The notes under the pieces are model-generated. The model was not told the DNA's origin, did not search any database, and worked only from the letters and a program-made list of their open reading frames with translations. The translations under genes were made by a program, and so were the position numbers. DNA of 64,000 bases from Bacillus sp. OV166 (GTDB lineage Bacteria; Bacillota; Bacilli; Bacillales; Cytobacillaceae), in the NCBI RefSeq assembly GCF_900177675.1, contig NZ_FXWM01000001.1:5651001-5715000 (forward strand). The letters run 5' to 3'. Below, in pieces: positions 51,318-59,537 of the stretch. The first letter of the stretch is position 1. The number at the start of each line of letters is the position of its first letter.

Positions 51318-53174
51318 TGGTGTAATTCTTTTAGGTGCATGTGCAGTATCCATAAAGGATTTGCTATCGCTATGACATTCTGAGCATGTTTTTATACTTT
51401 CCCTGTCATGACCATCATTTTCTGAATTAACAGGATCGCCCGTTTCTTTATCGTAGATCGCATTACCTTTTTTACCATAAAGATCTGTTTGGCCATTATG
51501 GCAGGATAGACAGAATTTACGTTGTGCGTCAGCATCCCACTCTACAGTAGTTTTATTAAACCAATTATCATCAAGTTGATCGCTCTCAGGTTTTTGCCCC
51601 AACTTAATATTTCCTAACTCTGGTCTTAGCATCTTAATATTACTTGCTCCGTGTGTTTCGTGACACTCGGCACACGGAAGCTGTCCATTTAACGAAATGC
51701 CGCTTTCAGTTTGAGCTTGAATATTATGCCCTGATTGGCTTTTAAGGGTTCCGTCAGCGTAATACTTTTTAATATCTTTAGCCTTTCCTGCTGTGTGACA
51801 GTTAAAACATAATGAGTAGTCGCTTTCAACCCCGGCAGCTGTACTTGCCTTTTTGTAATTAAAGAAAGGATCAGTTCCCAGACTAGGGTGCATACTGTTG
51901 GGATTTTCTTTCGTCCCTGGGTTATGTGGATCATGACAGCTAGAACAGGAAACACTGGAATCCTTATAATGTTTACTATGCGCAGCATTGTCCTCGATCT
52001 TTGGTGAACCCGTTCCATCGTGACATGCCATACACAATTCATTTTCATTAGAACCCTTTCCAAGGAATTCATCTGTTCCGTTATGCGTGCTATGGCAGAA
52101 GGAGCAAGCACTTGTAACAACCGAAAACGGACCATGGATATTGTCGTTATCGATCGTTTCATCGTCTACTCGGTTCACCTGATATGCAGTATTTTTATAA
52201 TCACTAACTGTAGTGAATTTTAGGAATCTTGGAATAATGACATTCCCTGTTTCACTTGAGAATTTCGGGTTCAGATATACATAATAGCTTGTGCTAGGTT
52301 TAAAGTTTTGATCAGGTGTAAATGTATAAACATAGGATTTGAGATTTTCGGTTAATACAGTTGTTGTTATTAAGTCTTCGGATCCTTTTATGTCCCCAAA
52401 AGACGTTAACAATGGTTGTGATTTAGTTAATATCTCAGTACTCCTTACATCTACTAATATCACATAATTCAAGGGTACTCGAGTCATATCCTCCACTGGA
52501 AGAAAACTGCTAGGTACAGCCTTTTCAGGCTCATACTTATCGGCAGCATCTTTTGGAATAAGATACATCTTGGCCATATATGGCCTTGTCCTTACCTCAT
52601 CATTGGCTGGCTGCGATGAAACAGTTACTTCGGTGGATGTTGGGGTGGTTTCTTGAATCGTACCCTTTTCTTCAGTAGAAGTTACTGGATTTCCGGCCCC
52701 ATTATCAGCTGTTTCAGGAATATCTTCAGTCATGACAGTACCATCCAACTTAACAGTAAAGGATCGTTCTTCCTTAGCGCTTACTCCCTCCTCATCAGTG
52801 ACAACAAATGTTATCGTATGAACTCCTTCACTAAAATCCCTTGAATAAGAGAAATCTGCACCGTTTTCCTTAGGTGTTAGTGTAAGCTTTCCTTCATCTG
52901 TAATATCAATAGGCTGCTGAGAGGACTCTAGCTGTTCAAAAACCTTTACTGAGAGTTTATCAGGAGTAGTTAGATCATCAGAAATGCTTCCTGTAAATTC
53001 AACCACTGGAGCATTTAACACCGCCCCTGCATCCGGAGTTAGCATCTGAATTTCTGGAACAGCCGATGCTGATACCACAATGTTATCAGGAGAACTAAAA
53101 AGGAGGGAACTAAGAACAACGCTCCAAATAACAAAGTATGAGATTAGCTTTCGGTTGTAGTTCTTCCTTTTCAT
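51315..53174 (-). CDS. Secreted heptaheme cytochrome c with N-terminal Ig-like domains
   Basis: 619 aa from ATG 53174 (AAAGGAT upstream; an ATG 9 nt earlier overlaps it). Signal peptide to about residue 38, an Ig-like domain (40-140), a Thr/Ser-rich linker, a second Ig/Big_5-like domain (about 190-330), then seven CxxCH motifs: CSFCH, CMACH, CSSCH, CFNCH, CAECH, CLSCH, CSECH, several as the paired 'doubled CXXCH' type. Exported, no visible anchor. The last gene of the cytochrome cluster. The Ig domains suggest binding to the surface or a partner. Role in electron transfer outside the membrane is inference. Confidence 0.85.
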   Translation of the reverse strand: MKRKNYNRKLISYFVIWSVVLSSLLFSSPDNIVVSASAVPEIQMLTPDAGAVLNAPVVEFTGSISDDLTTPDKLSVKVFEQLESSQQPIDITDEGKLTLTPKENGADFSYSRDFSEGVHTITFVVTDEEGVSAKEERSFTVKLDGTVMTEDIPETADNGAGNPVTSTEEKGTIQETTPTSTEVTVSSQPANDEVRTRPYMAKMYLIPKDAADKYEPEKAVPSSFLPVEDMTRVPLNYVILVDVRSTEILTKSQPLLTSFGDIKGSEDLITTTVLTENLKSYVYTFTPDQNFKPSTSYYVYLNPKFSSETGNVIIPRFLKFTTVSDYKNTAYQVNRVDDETIDNDNIHGPFSVVTSACSFCHSTHNGTDEFLGKGSNENELCMACHDGTGSPKIEDNAAHSKHYKDSSVSCSSCHDPHNPGTKENPNSMHPSLGTDPFFNYKKASTAAGVESDYSLCFNCHTAGKAKDIKKYYADGTLKSQSGHNIQAQTESGISLNGQLPCAECHETHGASNIKMLRPELGNIKLGQKPESDQLDDNWFNKTTVEWDADAQRKFCLSCHNGQTDLYGKKGNAIYDKETGDPVNSENDGHDRESIKTCSECHSDSKSFMDTAHAPKRITP

Positions 53175-53304
53175 GCTATTCATCCTTTACTTTTCACGAA
53201 TTTAGGTACTAAACTATAATCTATTATATCAACTGAATTAACATTAATTATCGGCTTTAAGTTAAATATTTTTGACAATTAATAAGCACGGGTGCAATAA
53301 TAAA

Positions 53305-53337
53305 AACAAGGTAACAATAGTGATATTGTCACCTTGT
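53305..53337 (-). terminator. Terminator after the third hexaheme cytochrome gene
   Basis: AACAAGGTGACAAT pairs with ATTGTTACCTTGTT, followed by TTTTATTATTG on the minus strand. A second stem (AAGCTAACAA / TTGTTAGCTT, 53359-53389) lies between it and the stop codon. Confidence 0.75.
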
Positions 53338-53397
53338 TTAATATGAAAATTAGTTCAAGCTAACAAATAGTGAGGCTACTTGTTAGCTTTTTTATTA

Positions 53398-54585
53398 TTA
53401 CTTAATCAGTGATTTACCTGAGTAATCTCCACCAGGAACTAAGTAGTTTTTATAATCAGTAGTATTTGGATAATTTGTGGTTCCAGGTGTATTGGCAATT
53501 TGGTGTGTAGATTGGTGACAAGCCCAACATACAGCCATGTTAGTGAATCTCTTTAAAGATGAACCTTTTTTACTTACTTCTTTCATGTAAGCCTTAGCTT
53601 GAGCGTCAGTCCAGCCTTTTCCGCCGTCAACAATTGGTTTTTCTAAATCTGCAATTGTTTTACCGGCAGTGTCTCTTAATGTGGTAATATCAGTACCGTG
53701 AGCAAAGTGACATGCAGTACAGCTTCTACCTTGCTTAGTACTGTTTGTTGTATGTGTATAGTGTACACGATCGGCTCTTGGACCATTTTCTCTATTTTTT
53801 AAGTAGTCGTCATGGCAACTTGCACAGAATTCAGAGTAATTCAATTTGTAATCATAAACTTGTGCTTGGGTTAATCCATCAGCTGGTTTATTATAGATAC
53901 CATTAGATTTGTAGATTTTTAATCCAGAAAGAGTAGTGCTATTGTTGATGTCTGCATATGCAGGATCTTCTACTAAATTCAGCTTAATTGCTTTTTGTCC
54001 CACTGGAACTTGATTCAATTTTGTAATCGTTTCAGTATATCCAACGATAGTAACATTATAGTTGTTACCATATTGCTTCCCAGCTACAGTTTCATTTAAT
54101 AAACGATCATTTGCAGATCCGTGTGGATTATGACAGCTTGAGCATTCAAAAGTAGCTGTAGATTTATTGTTTAATGCTCCAGGAGCTGATCCTACTACTA
54201 AATTTGAATCGACATCATGCATGGAAGCACTTAGCTCGTGAGAGTCGATTACACCTGCTTCACTAGCTTTTGTAACATTATAGAAGCCCATTGTACCATC
54301 ATGGCATGACATACAAAGTTCTTTTTCACCGCTCTTCATTAACAACATATCGTCTTCCCCATTATGCGTGCTGTGGCAGTTAGCACAAGAGTTAGTGTTG
54401 TTTTGGAAGTTACCATGTGTTTTGTGTGTATTTTGATTTCCAGAGTTGTCAATATCCCCAACATGAATAGTTGGTGCCGGGTTTGTAGAAGTTGGTGTAA
54501 ATGTTTCTGCAGAGGCAATAGCGCCAAACATGCTTACCAAAAGAAGCATTAATAGTGCAGACAAGCTGATTTTTAACTTCCTCAT
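53398..54585 (-). CDS. Secreted hexaheme cytochrome c (doubled-CXXCH type), paralogue 3
   Basis: 395 aa from ATG 54585, with GGGAGG 10 nt upstream. Signal peptide ending near ASAETF; then PTSTNPAPTIHVGDIDN and six CxxCH: CANCH, CMSCH, CSSCH, CASCH, CTACH, CWACH. The first three follow the fixed pattern THGNFQNNTNSCANCHSTHNGE, ELCMSCHDGTMGFY and CSSCHNPHGSANDRLLNET, shared with paralogues 1 and 2 (each quoted in part). Exported, with no anchor motif. It has its own leader and terminator. Closest relative is paralogue 2. Confidence 0.85.
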   Translation of the reverse strand: MRKLKISLSALLMLLLVSMFGAIASAETFTPTSTNPAPTIHVGDIDNSGNQNTHKTHGNFQNNTNSCANCHSTHNGEDDMLLMKSGEKELCMSCHDGTMGFYNVTKASEAGVIDSHELSASMHDVDSNLVVGSAPGALNNKSTATFECSSCHNPHGSANDRLLNETVAGKQYGNNYNVTIVGYTETITKLNQVPVGQKAIKLNLVEDPAYADINNSTTLSGLKIYKSNGIYNKPADGLTQAQVYDYKLNYSEFCASCHDDYLKNRENGPRADRVHYTHTTNSTKQGRSCTACHFAHGTDITTLRDTAGKTIADLEKPIVDGGKGWTDAQAKAYMKEVSKKGSSLKRFTNMAVCWACHQSTHQIANTPGTTNYPNTTDYKNYLVPGGDYSGKSLIK

Positions 54586-54690
54586 TTCTAATAAACCTCC
54601 CATAGATCTTTCTGTTTGTTTTTTCTCTCTCTTTTTCCTTTTTCTATGTGCTTGAAAACGATCTATTCTTTCTTTTATTCACCACCCCCT

Positions 54691-54815
54691 TAAAGGAACG
54701 ATAATCTTCATATCTATTTTTTTGTGAACAGTAGCGGTTAGATAAAAATGTTTATATTTATCAAAAAACAAACCATTTGGAGGTATGACTGGTCGTTTTC
54801 TGTTCTTATTCAATT
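54691..54815 (-). pseudogene. Remnant of the NHL-propeller gene 3' end (copy 2)
   Basis: On the minus strand the sequence aligns with the last 30-40 codons of the intact NHL gene at 57733. TENDQSY and, after a one-base shift, PNGLFFDKYKHFYLTATVHKKID correspond to TDNDKLY and LPNGLFIDDRDTLFVTDTINQRV (quoted in part). It is followed by the same AAGGGGGTGG leader element. The stop and frame are disrupted. Confidence 0.7.
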
Positions 54816-54872
54816 TAATTAAATCATTAAGAAGTTTAATATATTATTTTTAATTTCAATACAAGGTTTAAA

Positions 54873-54904
54873 ACAAGGGAACAAAAGTGATTTTGTACCC
54901 TTGT
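54873..54904 (-). terminator. Terminator after the second hexaheme cytochrome gene
   Basis: ACAAGGG-ACAAAA / TTTTGT-CCCTTGT stem followed by TTTTAAACC on the minus strand, 16 bp after the stop. Confidence 0.75.
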
Positions 54905-54919
54905 CATCAAAACTAGTTC

Positions 54920-56164
54920 TTAATTACCATATTTTGCATCATATTGCTTAATAACGTGTTGAAGCTCCTCTGCAAACGCAGGATCGTAGGTTGATGTTCT
55001 CCAATTAGTTGTACCATCCCATCCAGGTTGTGAACCATCTGGAGCAGTATACATATAAAGTGGGGTATCAGGTGCACCAGCAGTATTTTTGCCTGTTGCA
55101 TTTGGACCACCTAAGCTTTCGCCTTCTCCTGCGTGACAAGAGAAACATACAGACATGTTAGTGAATTTCTTAAGTGCAGACTTTGCACTTATATTCTTCA
55201 TGTAATCTTTTGCTTTTCTCTCAGTAAATCCTAAGCCGCCATTTTCTGGTGTCTTTTGCAAGTCTGCTATAGTTCTTCCTGAAGAGTCTTGCAATGTAGT
55301 GATATCTGTACCGTGTGCATAGTGACATGAAGCACAGTTTCTACCACCCTTATGGCTGTTGGTTGTATGTGTATATCCTGTTTTAGATGTTTTACCAGCG
55401 GTTCTTGACGCTAAGTAATCGTCGTGACACACGGAACAGAAGTTACTATAGTTCATTCTGTCTCGTGCTCCATCAGGACCCATTGATTTATATACTTTAA
55501 ATCCTACACCTGTTTGTGAGTTGATTGCAGCATACGCAGGGTCTTCTTTTAAAACAAGATTAATTGCCTGTTGTCCCACAGGAATTGCAGTTGTTTTAGA
55601 AAAGCTTGGTCCATGTGATGTACCCATCTTCCCAGAAACATTATAAGAATATGCTTTACCCAATACTGTTTCATTTAATAAGCGGTCATTGGCAGAACCG
55701 TGGGGGTTATGACAGCTAGAGCATTCTAATACTTCTGTAGATGTATTAACCACTGCTCCAGGAGCTTCACCAATTGCTAATCCTGAATCTACATTGTGCA
55801 TAGAAGCACTTTCGTGTGATTCATTAAAAGTTCCAGCGCCGCTACCTTCTTTGACGTTATAGAAACCCATTGTTCCATCATGGCATGACATACAGAGTTC
55901 ATATTCGCCACTCTTCATTAACAACATATCATCTTCCCCGTTGTGCGTACTGTGGCAGTTTGCACAAGCGTTCGTATTGTTTTGGAAATTACCATGTGTC
56001 CTGTGTGTGCTTTTGTTACCAAGGTTATCAACGTCTGCTGAATGAATACCAGGTGCTGGGTTTGTAGAAGTAGGTGTGAATGTTTCTGCAGAGGCAAAAG
56101 CGCCGAACATGCTCACTAAAACAAGCATAAGCAATGCAGACAAACTAATTTTTAACTTACTCAT
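54920..56164 (-). CDS. Secreted hexaheme cytochrome c (doubled-CXXCH type), paralogue 2
   Basis: 414 aa from ATG 56164 with GGGAGG 10 nt upstream. Signal peptide MSKLKISLSALLMLVLVSMF... with ASAETF cleavage region, then six CxxCH: CANCH, CMSCH, CSSCH, CSVCH, CASCH, CFSCH. The N-terminal half is almost the same as in paralogue 3, and so is the 5' untranslated region; the C-terminal tail (Gly/Pro-rich and TYDPAFAEELQH) differs. Individually terminated. Probably a soluble or wall-retained extracytoplasmic electron carrier. Confidence 0.85.
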   Translation of the reverse strand: MSKLKISLSALLMLVLVSMFGAFASAETFTPTSTNPAPGIHSADVDNLGNKSTHRTHGNFQNNTNACANCHSTHNGEDDMLLMKSGEYELCMSCHDGTMGFYNVKEGSGAGTFNESHESASMHNVDSGLAIGEAPGAVVNTSTEVLECSSCHNPHGSANDRLLNETVLGKAYSYNVSGKMGTSHGPSFSKTTAIPVGQQAINLVLKEDPAYAAINSQTGVGFKVYKSMGPDGARDRMNYSNFCSVCHDDYLASRTAGKTSKTGYTHTTNSHKGGRNCASCHYAHGTDITTLQDSSGRTIADLQKTPENGGLGFTERKAKDYMKNISAKSALKKFTNMSVCFSCHAGEGESLGGPNATGKNTAGAPDTPLYMYTAPDGSQPGWDGTTNWRTSTYDPAFAEELQHVIKQYDAKYGN

Positions 56165-56260
56165 TTCTAATAAACCTCCCATAAATCTTTCTGTTTTTCT
56201 CTCTTTTTCTCTTTTTTATGAGGTAGAACTTATCCTATTTATTTATCCACCACCCCCTTA

Positions 56261-56377
56261 AAGGAGCATTTAATATAAATGACTCTAGTTCCAAAAAAGA
56301 TCTTATATCATCAGAAAACACACCAGTCGGGAGGAAATTGGTTATTTCCTGCTTTCATTCTATTTTTATTAAAAACT
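56261..56377 (-). pseudogene. Remnant of the NHL-propeller gene 3' end (copy 1)
   Basis: The minus strand aligns with the NHL gene end: VFNKNRMKAGNNQ matches VFELGGMGTDNDK, and the next 40 bases (CTCCCGACTGGTGTGTTTTC onwards) closely match the codons of LPNGLFIDDR in DNA but contain two stops. The AAGGGGGTGG leader element follows. Confidence 0.75.
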
Positions 56378-56395
56378 ATGTTATTCACTACTTAA

Positions 56396-56429
56396 AATAA
56401 GGCAGCAATCTATTTATCGCTACCTTATT
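56396..56429 (-). terminator. Terminator after the first hexaheme cytochrome gene
   Basis: AATAAGGTAGC-loop-GCTGCCTTATT followed by TTAAG on the minus strand, 30 bp after the stop. T-run is short. Confidence 0.65.
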
Positions 56430-56459
56430 CTAAGCTTGTTCTTTAATTCCGCTTAATTC

Positions 56460-57632
56460 CTATTTAATATATTGTTTGCCATACATTTCGCCTGATCCAT
56501 CTAAGTATTTTGAATCTATTTGACCTTTTGCAATGCTAGGTCCGTGGCAAGCAAAACATACAGCGTTATTTGTAAATTTCTTTAAAGAAGAACCTTTAAC
56601 ACTTACATCTTTCATGTATGCTTCAGCTTTTTCTTGAGACCAGCCTTTTCCTCCGTCTGCAACAGCCTTCGTATAATCAGCAACTTTATTTCCTAATGCA
56701 TCCATCATAACTGTAGCATCGGTACCGTGTGCATAGTGACAAGCAGCACAACTTCTTCCTTGTTTATAGCTATTAGTTGTATGTGTGTAGGTATCATGCG
56801 TGTGTGTTGAAGTGTTAGGTGATCCTGTACTGGGTTTACCAGGGTATGGATTAGAGTTAGAACCTTCATTTCTCTTTGCAAAGTAATCGTCGTGACAAGC
56901 GCCACAGAATTGAGAATAGTAGATTTTATCGTTAACACCATTGTAACTAGCTAATCCTTTAGGACCGTTTGATTTGGTAATTTTTAATCCGCCAGTACCT
57001 GTAAGGGCGTTAATGGCTGCATAAGCAGGATCTTCTTGTAAATCAAGAGCGATTGTTTTTGTACCAGCTGGAGCAGGTGTTTGTACACCATTAACTAAAG
57101 ATGTAGCATATGCTTTACCAGCAACAGTTTCATTTAATAATCTATCATTAGCAGAACCGTGTGGATTATGACAGCTAGAACATTCTAATTCTTTAGTATC
57201 ACCTGTTTTACTAGCAAATTTACCTGGAGCACTTCCGATTTGGATAGATGAATCAACGTTATGCATAGAAGAACTTAAGTGTGAATCATCAAAAGTTCCT
57301 GCTCCGCTTGATTTTGTCACATCATAAAAGCCCATTGTTCCGTCATGACAGGACATACAAAGATCGTATTCGCCTTCCTTCATTAACAGCTTTTCGTTTT
57401 CCCCATTATGCGTACTATGGCAGTTTGCACAAGAGTTGGTGTTATTTTGGAAGTTACCATGTGTTCTGTGTGTACTTTGATTACCTGCGTTATCCACATC
57501 ACCTACATGAACTCCAGGTGCCGGGTTACTTGGGGTTGGAGGTACTCCATCCTCTGCAAAGGTAACCGCGCTGAACAAGCCTAATAATATAAGCATGAAC
57601 ACGGTTGATAAACCCAATCTTATCTTACTCAT
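56460..57632 (-). CDS. Secreted hexaheme cytochrome c (doubled-CXXCH type), paralogue 1
   Basis: 390 aa from ATG 57632, GGGAGG 8 nt upstream. Signal peptide (SAVTFA cleavage), then six CxxCH: CANCH, CMSCH, CSSCH, CGACH, CAACH, CFACH. Sequence between hemes 4 and 5 is longer than in the other two (Ser/Pro/His-rich). It is next to the intact NHL gene (100 bp) with no terminator between, so the two may be co-transcribed. It is the most diverged of the three and the likely ancestral arrangement. Confidence 0.86.
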   Translation of the reverse strand: MSKIRLGLSTVFMLILLGLFSAVTFAEDGVPPTPSNPAPGVHVGDVDNAGNQSTHRTHGNFQNNTNSCANCHSTHNGENEKLLMKEGEYDLCMSCHDGTMGFYDVTKSSGAGTFDDSHLSSSMHNVDSSIQIGSAPGKFASKTGDTKELECSSCHNPHGSANDRLLNETVAGKAYATSLVNGVQTPAPAGTKTIALDLQEDPAYAAINALTGTGGLKITKSNGPKGLASYNGVNDKIYYSQFCGACHDDYFAKRNEGSNSNPYPGKPSTGSPNTSTHTHDTYTHTTNSYKQGRSCAACHYAHGTDATVMMDALGNKVADYTKAVADGGKGWSQEKAEAYMKDVSVKGSSLKKFTNNAVCFACHGPSIAKGQIDSKYLDGSGEMYGKQYIK

Positions 57633-57732
57633 TTTTAAAACCTCCCAAGTAAATCTCTCTTTTTTCTCTAATTTAAGGTAACTTGTTAAAGCAGCGAGCT
57701 TTTCAGAATCACCTCCTTAAATTACAAGGCGA

Positions 57733-58695
57733 TTAATAGAAAACTGATACTCTCTGATTAATTGTGTCTGTCACGAACAAAGTATCTCTATCATCGATAA
57801 ACAGACCATTTGGAAGATAAAGTTTGTCATTATCAGTTCCCATTCCACCTAATTCAAATACTTGATTTCCATCTTTATCAAAAGCATAAATATTATGTGA
57901 GAGATTGTTTACCACATAAACATTACCTTTTGAATCGACCCCTACTCCTCTAGGATTAAGAAGAGTTGGATCGCCTTTCCCATCTTTTGAACCATTAATA
58001 ATTTTGATGAATTTACCGTCTTTATTGAAAACTTCTACTCTATTATTCCCTGAATCTGTAACATATATCTTATTATCGTTATCTACTGTTACAGCGTTCG
58101 GTGCGATGAATTTTCCTTCGTCAGCACCAGGGCCGCCAATTTCCATTAATTTCTTACCATCTAGATTAAATACAAACAATTTGTTTGCTTTAATATCGGT
58201 AACGTAGAGCTTCTCATCGAAAATGCGTAGTCCGCCAGGTGATTGAATGGCTTTTTCTTTATTGTTAAAGTATTTTAGGAACTTGCCTTTTGAATCAAAA
58301 ATAGAAATGTTGCCATTGTACAAGTCAGCCACATAAATGTTGCCATCCTTATCTCCAGCTATTCCATATGGGAATTTAAATTCACCTTCTTTTGTACCTT
58401 CTTTTCCAAATTTAAAAACGGAAGTGCCAGATTGGTCGAATACTTGAACTTGTTTGTTATTTGTATCACTTACATAAACGAATTCCCCAATTTTTGTTAC
58501 ATCCATTGGTTTGTTAAGAGGTTTGTTAAACTCCCCGTATAATGAATTCGTATACACTGGCGGTCCGCTTGGATCCACTTTTGCAACAATCGGTTTTATT
58601 GTCGATTCTAAATTTAAGAAATAGATGGCTGCAAAAAAGGCAACGGAAAGTGCGACAATGCTACTCATCAATATATAAACAGTTCTTTTTTTCAA
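57733..58695 (-). CDS. Membrane-anchored six-bladed NHL-repeat beta-propeller
   Basis: 320 aa. N-terminal signal anchor (residues about 5-28), then six NHL blades, each with a variant of (N/P)xGVxVDxxGxIYVTDxxNxRVxVF, ending LPNGLFIDDRDTLFVTDTIN (quoted to 20). No heme motif or catalytic residues. It lies between the TPR gene and a hexaheme cytochrome. NHL propellers occur with multiheme cytochromes in other metal-reducing bacteria and may scaffold or organise the complex; the exact role is unknown. Confidence 0.85.
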   Translation of the reverse strand: MKKRTVYILMSSIVALSVAFFAAIYFLNLESTIKPIVAKVDPSGPPVYTNSLYGEFNKPLNKPMDVTKIGEFVYVSDTNNKQVQVFDQSGTSVFKFGKEGTKEGEFKFPYGIAGDKDGNIYVADLYNGNISIFDSKGKFLKYFNNKEKAIQSPGGLRIFDEKLYVTDIKANKLFVFNLDGKKLMEIGGPGADEGKFIAPNAVTVDNDNKIYVTDSGNNRVEVFNKDGKFIKIINGSKDGKGDPTLLNPRGVGVDSKGNVYVVNNLSHNIYAFDKDGNQVFELGGMGTDNDKLYLPNGLFIDDRDTLFVTDTINQRVSVFY

Positions 58696-58711
58696 TGGTG
58701 GTCAGCTCCTT

Positions 58712-59422
58712 CTATTTGTTGTCTTTGTCCTTTGCAGCGATTCTCTCCAAGCCTTCAGATGCAGGTTTATATAGCGGGTCATAGTTTAAAGCCTCTTTGA
58801 AGAATTTCTCTGCTTCTTTTTTGTTTCCTTGATCTTCTTCCACTCGGCCAATTTCGGTAATGATATCTGTGTTTGTTGGCATTAACTTAAGGGCTTCTTT
58901 TAGAGATTTTGTAGCCTCGTCATACATTTTCAAATCACGATATACCATCCCCGACAATAAATGAGCTTTAAAATTACGAGGTCCCAACTCAACCGCTTTT
59001 TGTGCCTGCTTTAAAGCATCGTTGTATCTTTCTTCATCAATATAGACAAGACCAAGGTTGAAATAGGCACCAAAGTATTTACTATCGAGGTCTGTCGCCA
59101 CTTTCATCTGCTTAATTGCATTACTGTTATCACCTTTTACAAAATAGGTGTAACCTAAATTTACTCGGTGCTCAGGATTATTCGGTTCTGCATCTACTAA
59201 TCCTTTATAATAATCGAGTTGCTCCTCGATCCTTTCTTTACCTGCGTTAGACCATAAAAATTTATCGCTTATATAATAGCCTCCACCTACACTTACTAGT
59301 AAAGTAGCGATAAGAAGCAGTATAGCTTGTAATTTAGTAAAATACTTTTTCTTCTCCTTCTTCAAGTTCGTTCTTTCATTCTTTTCCGGTTCTGGATTGA
59401 TCGGCAGCTCTCTAGCTTCCAT
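58712..59422 (-). CDS. Membrane-anchored TPR protein
   Basis: 236 aa. Charged cytoplasmic N-terminus, one transmembrane helix (about 35-55), then about four TPR motifs (VNLGYTYFVKGDNSNAIKQM, FNLGLVYIDEERYNDALKQA and two more). TPR proteins often help cytochrome c assembly (as CcmI/NrfG do) or scaffold complexes. It is 16 bp upstream of the NHL gene, so the two are likely co-translated. Confidence 0.85.
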   Translation of the reverse strand: MEARELPINPEPEKNERTNLKKEKKKYFTKLQAILLLIATLLVSVGGGYYISDKFLWSNAGKERIEEQLDYYKGLVDAEPNNPEHRVNLGYTYFVKGDNSNAIKQMKVATDLDSKYFGAYFNLGLVYIDEERYNDALKQAQKAVELGPRNFKAHLLSGMVYRDLKMYDEATKSLKEALKLMPTNTDIITEIGRVEEDQGNKKEAEKFFKEALNYDPLYKPASEGLERIAAKDKDNK

Positions 59423-59537
59423 TAATATCCACCTCGAATTTCATTTGTATTTTCTGAATAACCTCTGATAGACTTGTTCGAAATGTGAAGAACCCTATAT
59501 AGCTCCAAATCAAAGGTATTTATAAAATATTACATAC

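Noticed and set aside
54640..54690. Short leader peptide (GTG GTG AAT AAA ...) upstream of a hexaheme gene
   Set aside because: The frame is not kept in the other two leaders; the AAGGGGGTGG match comes from the old NHL gene end and leader.
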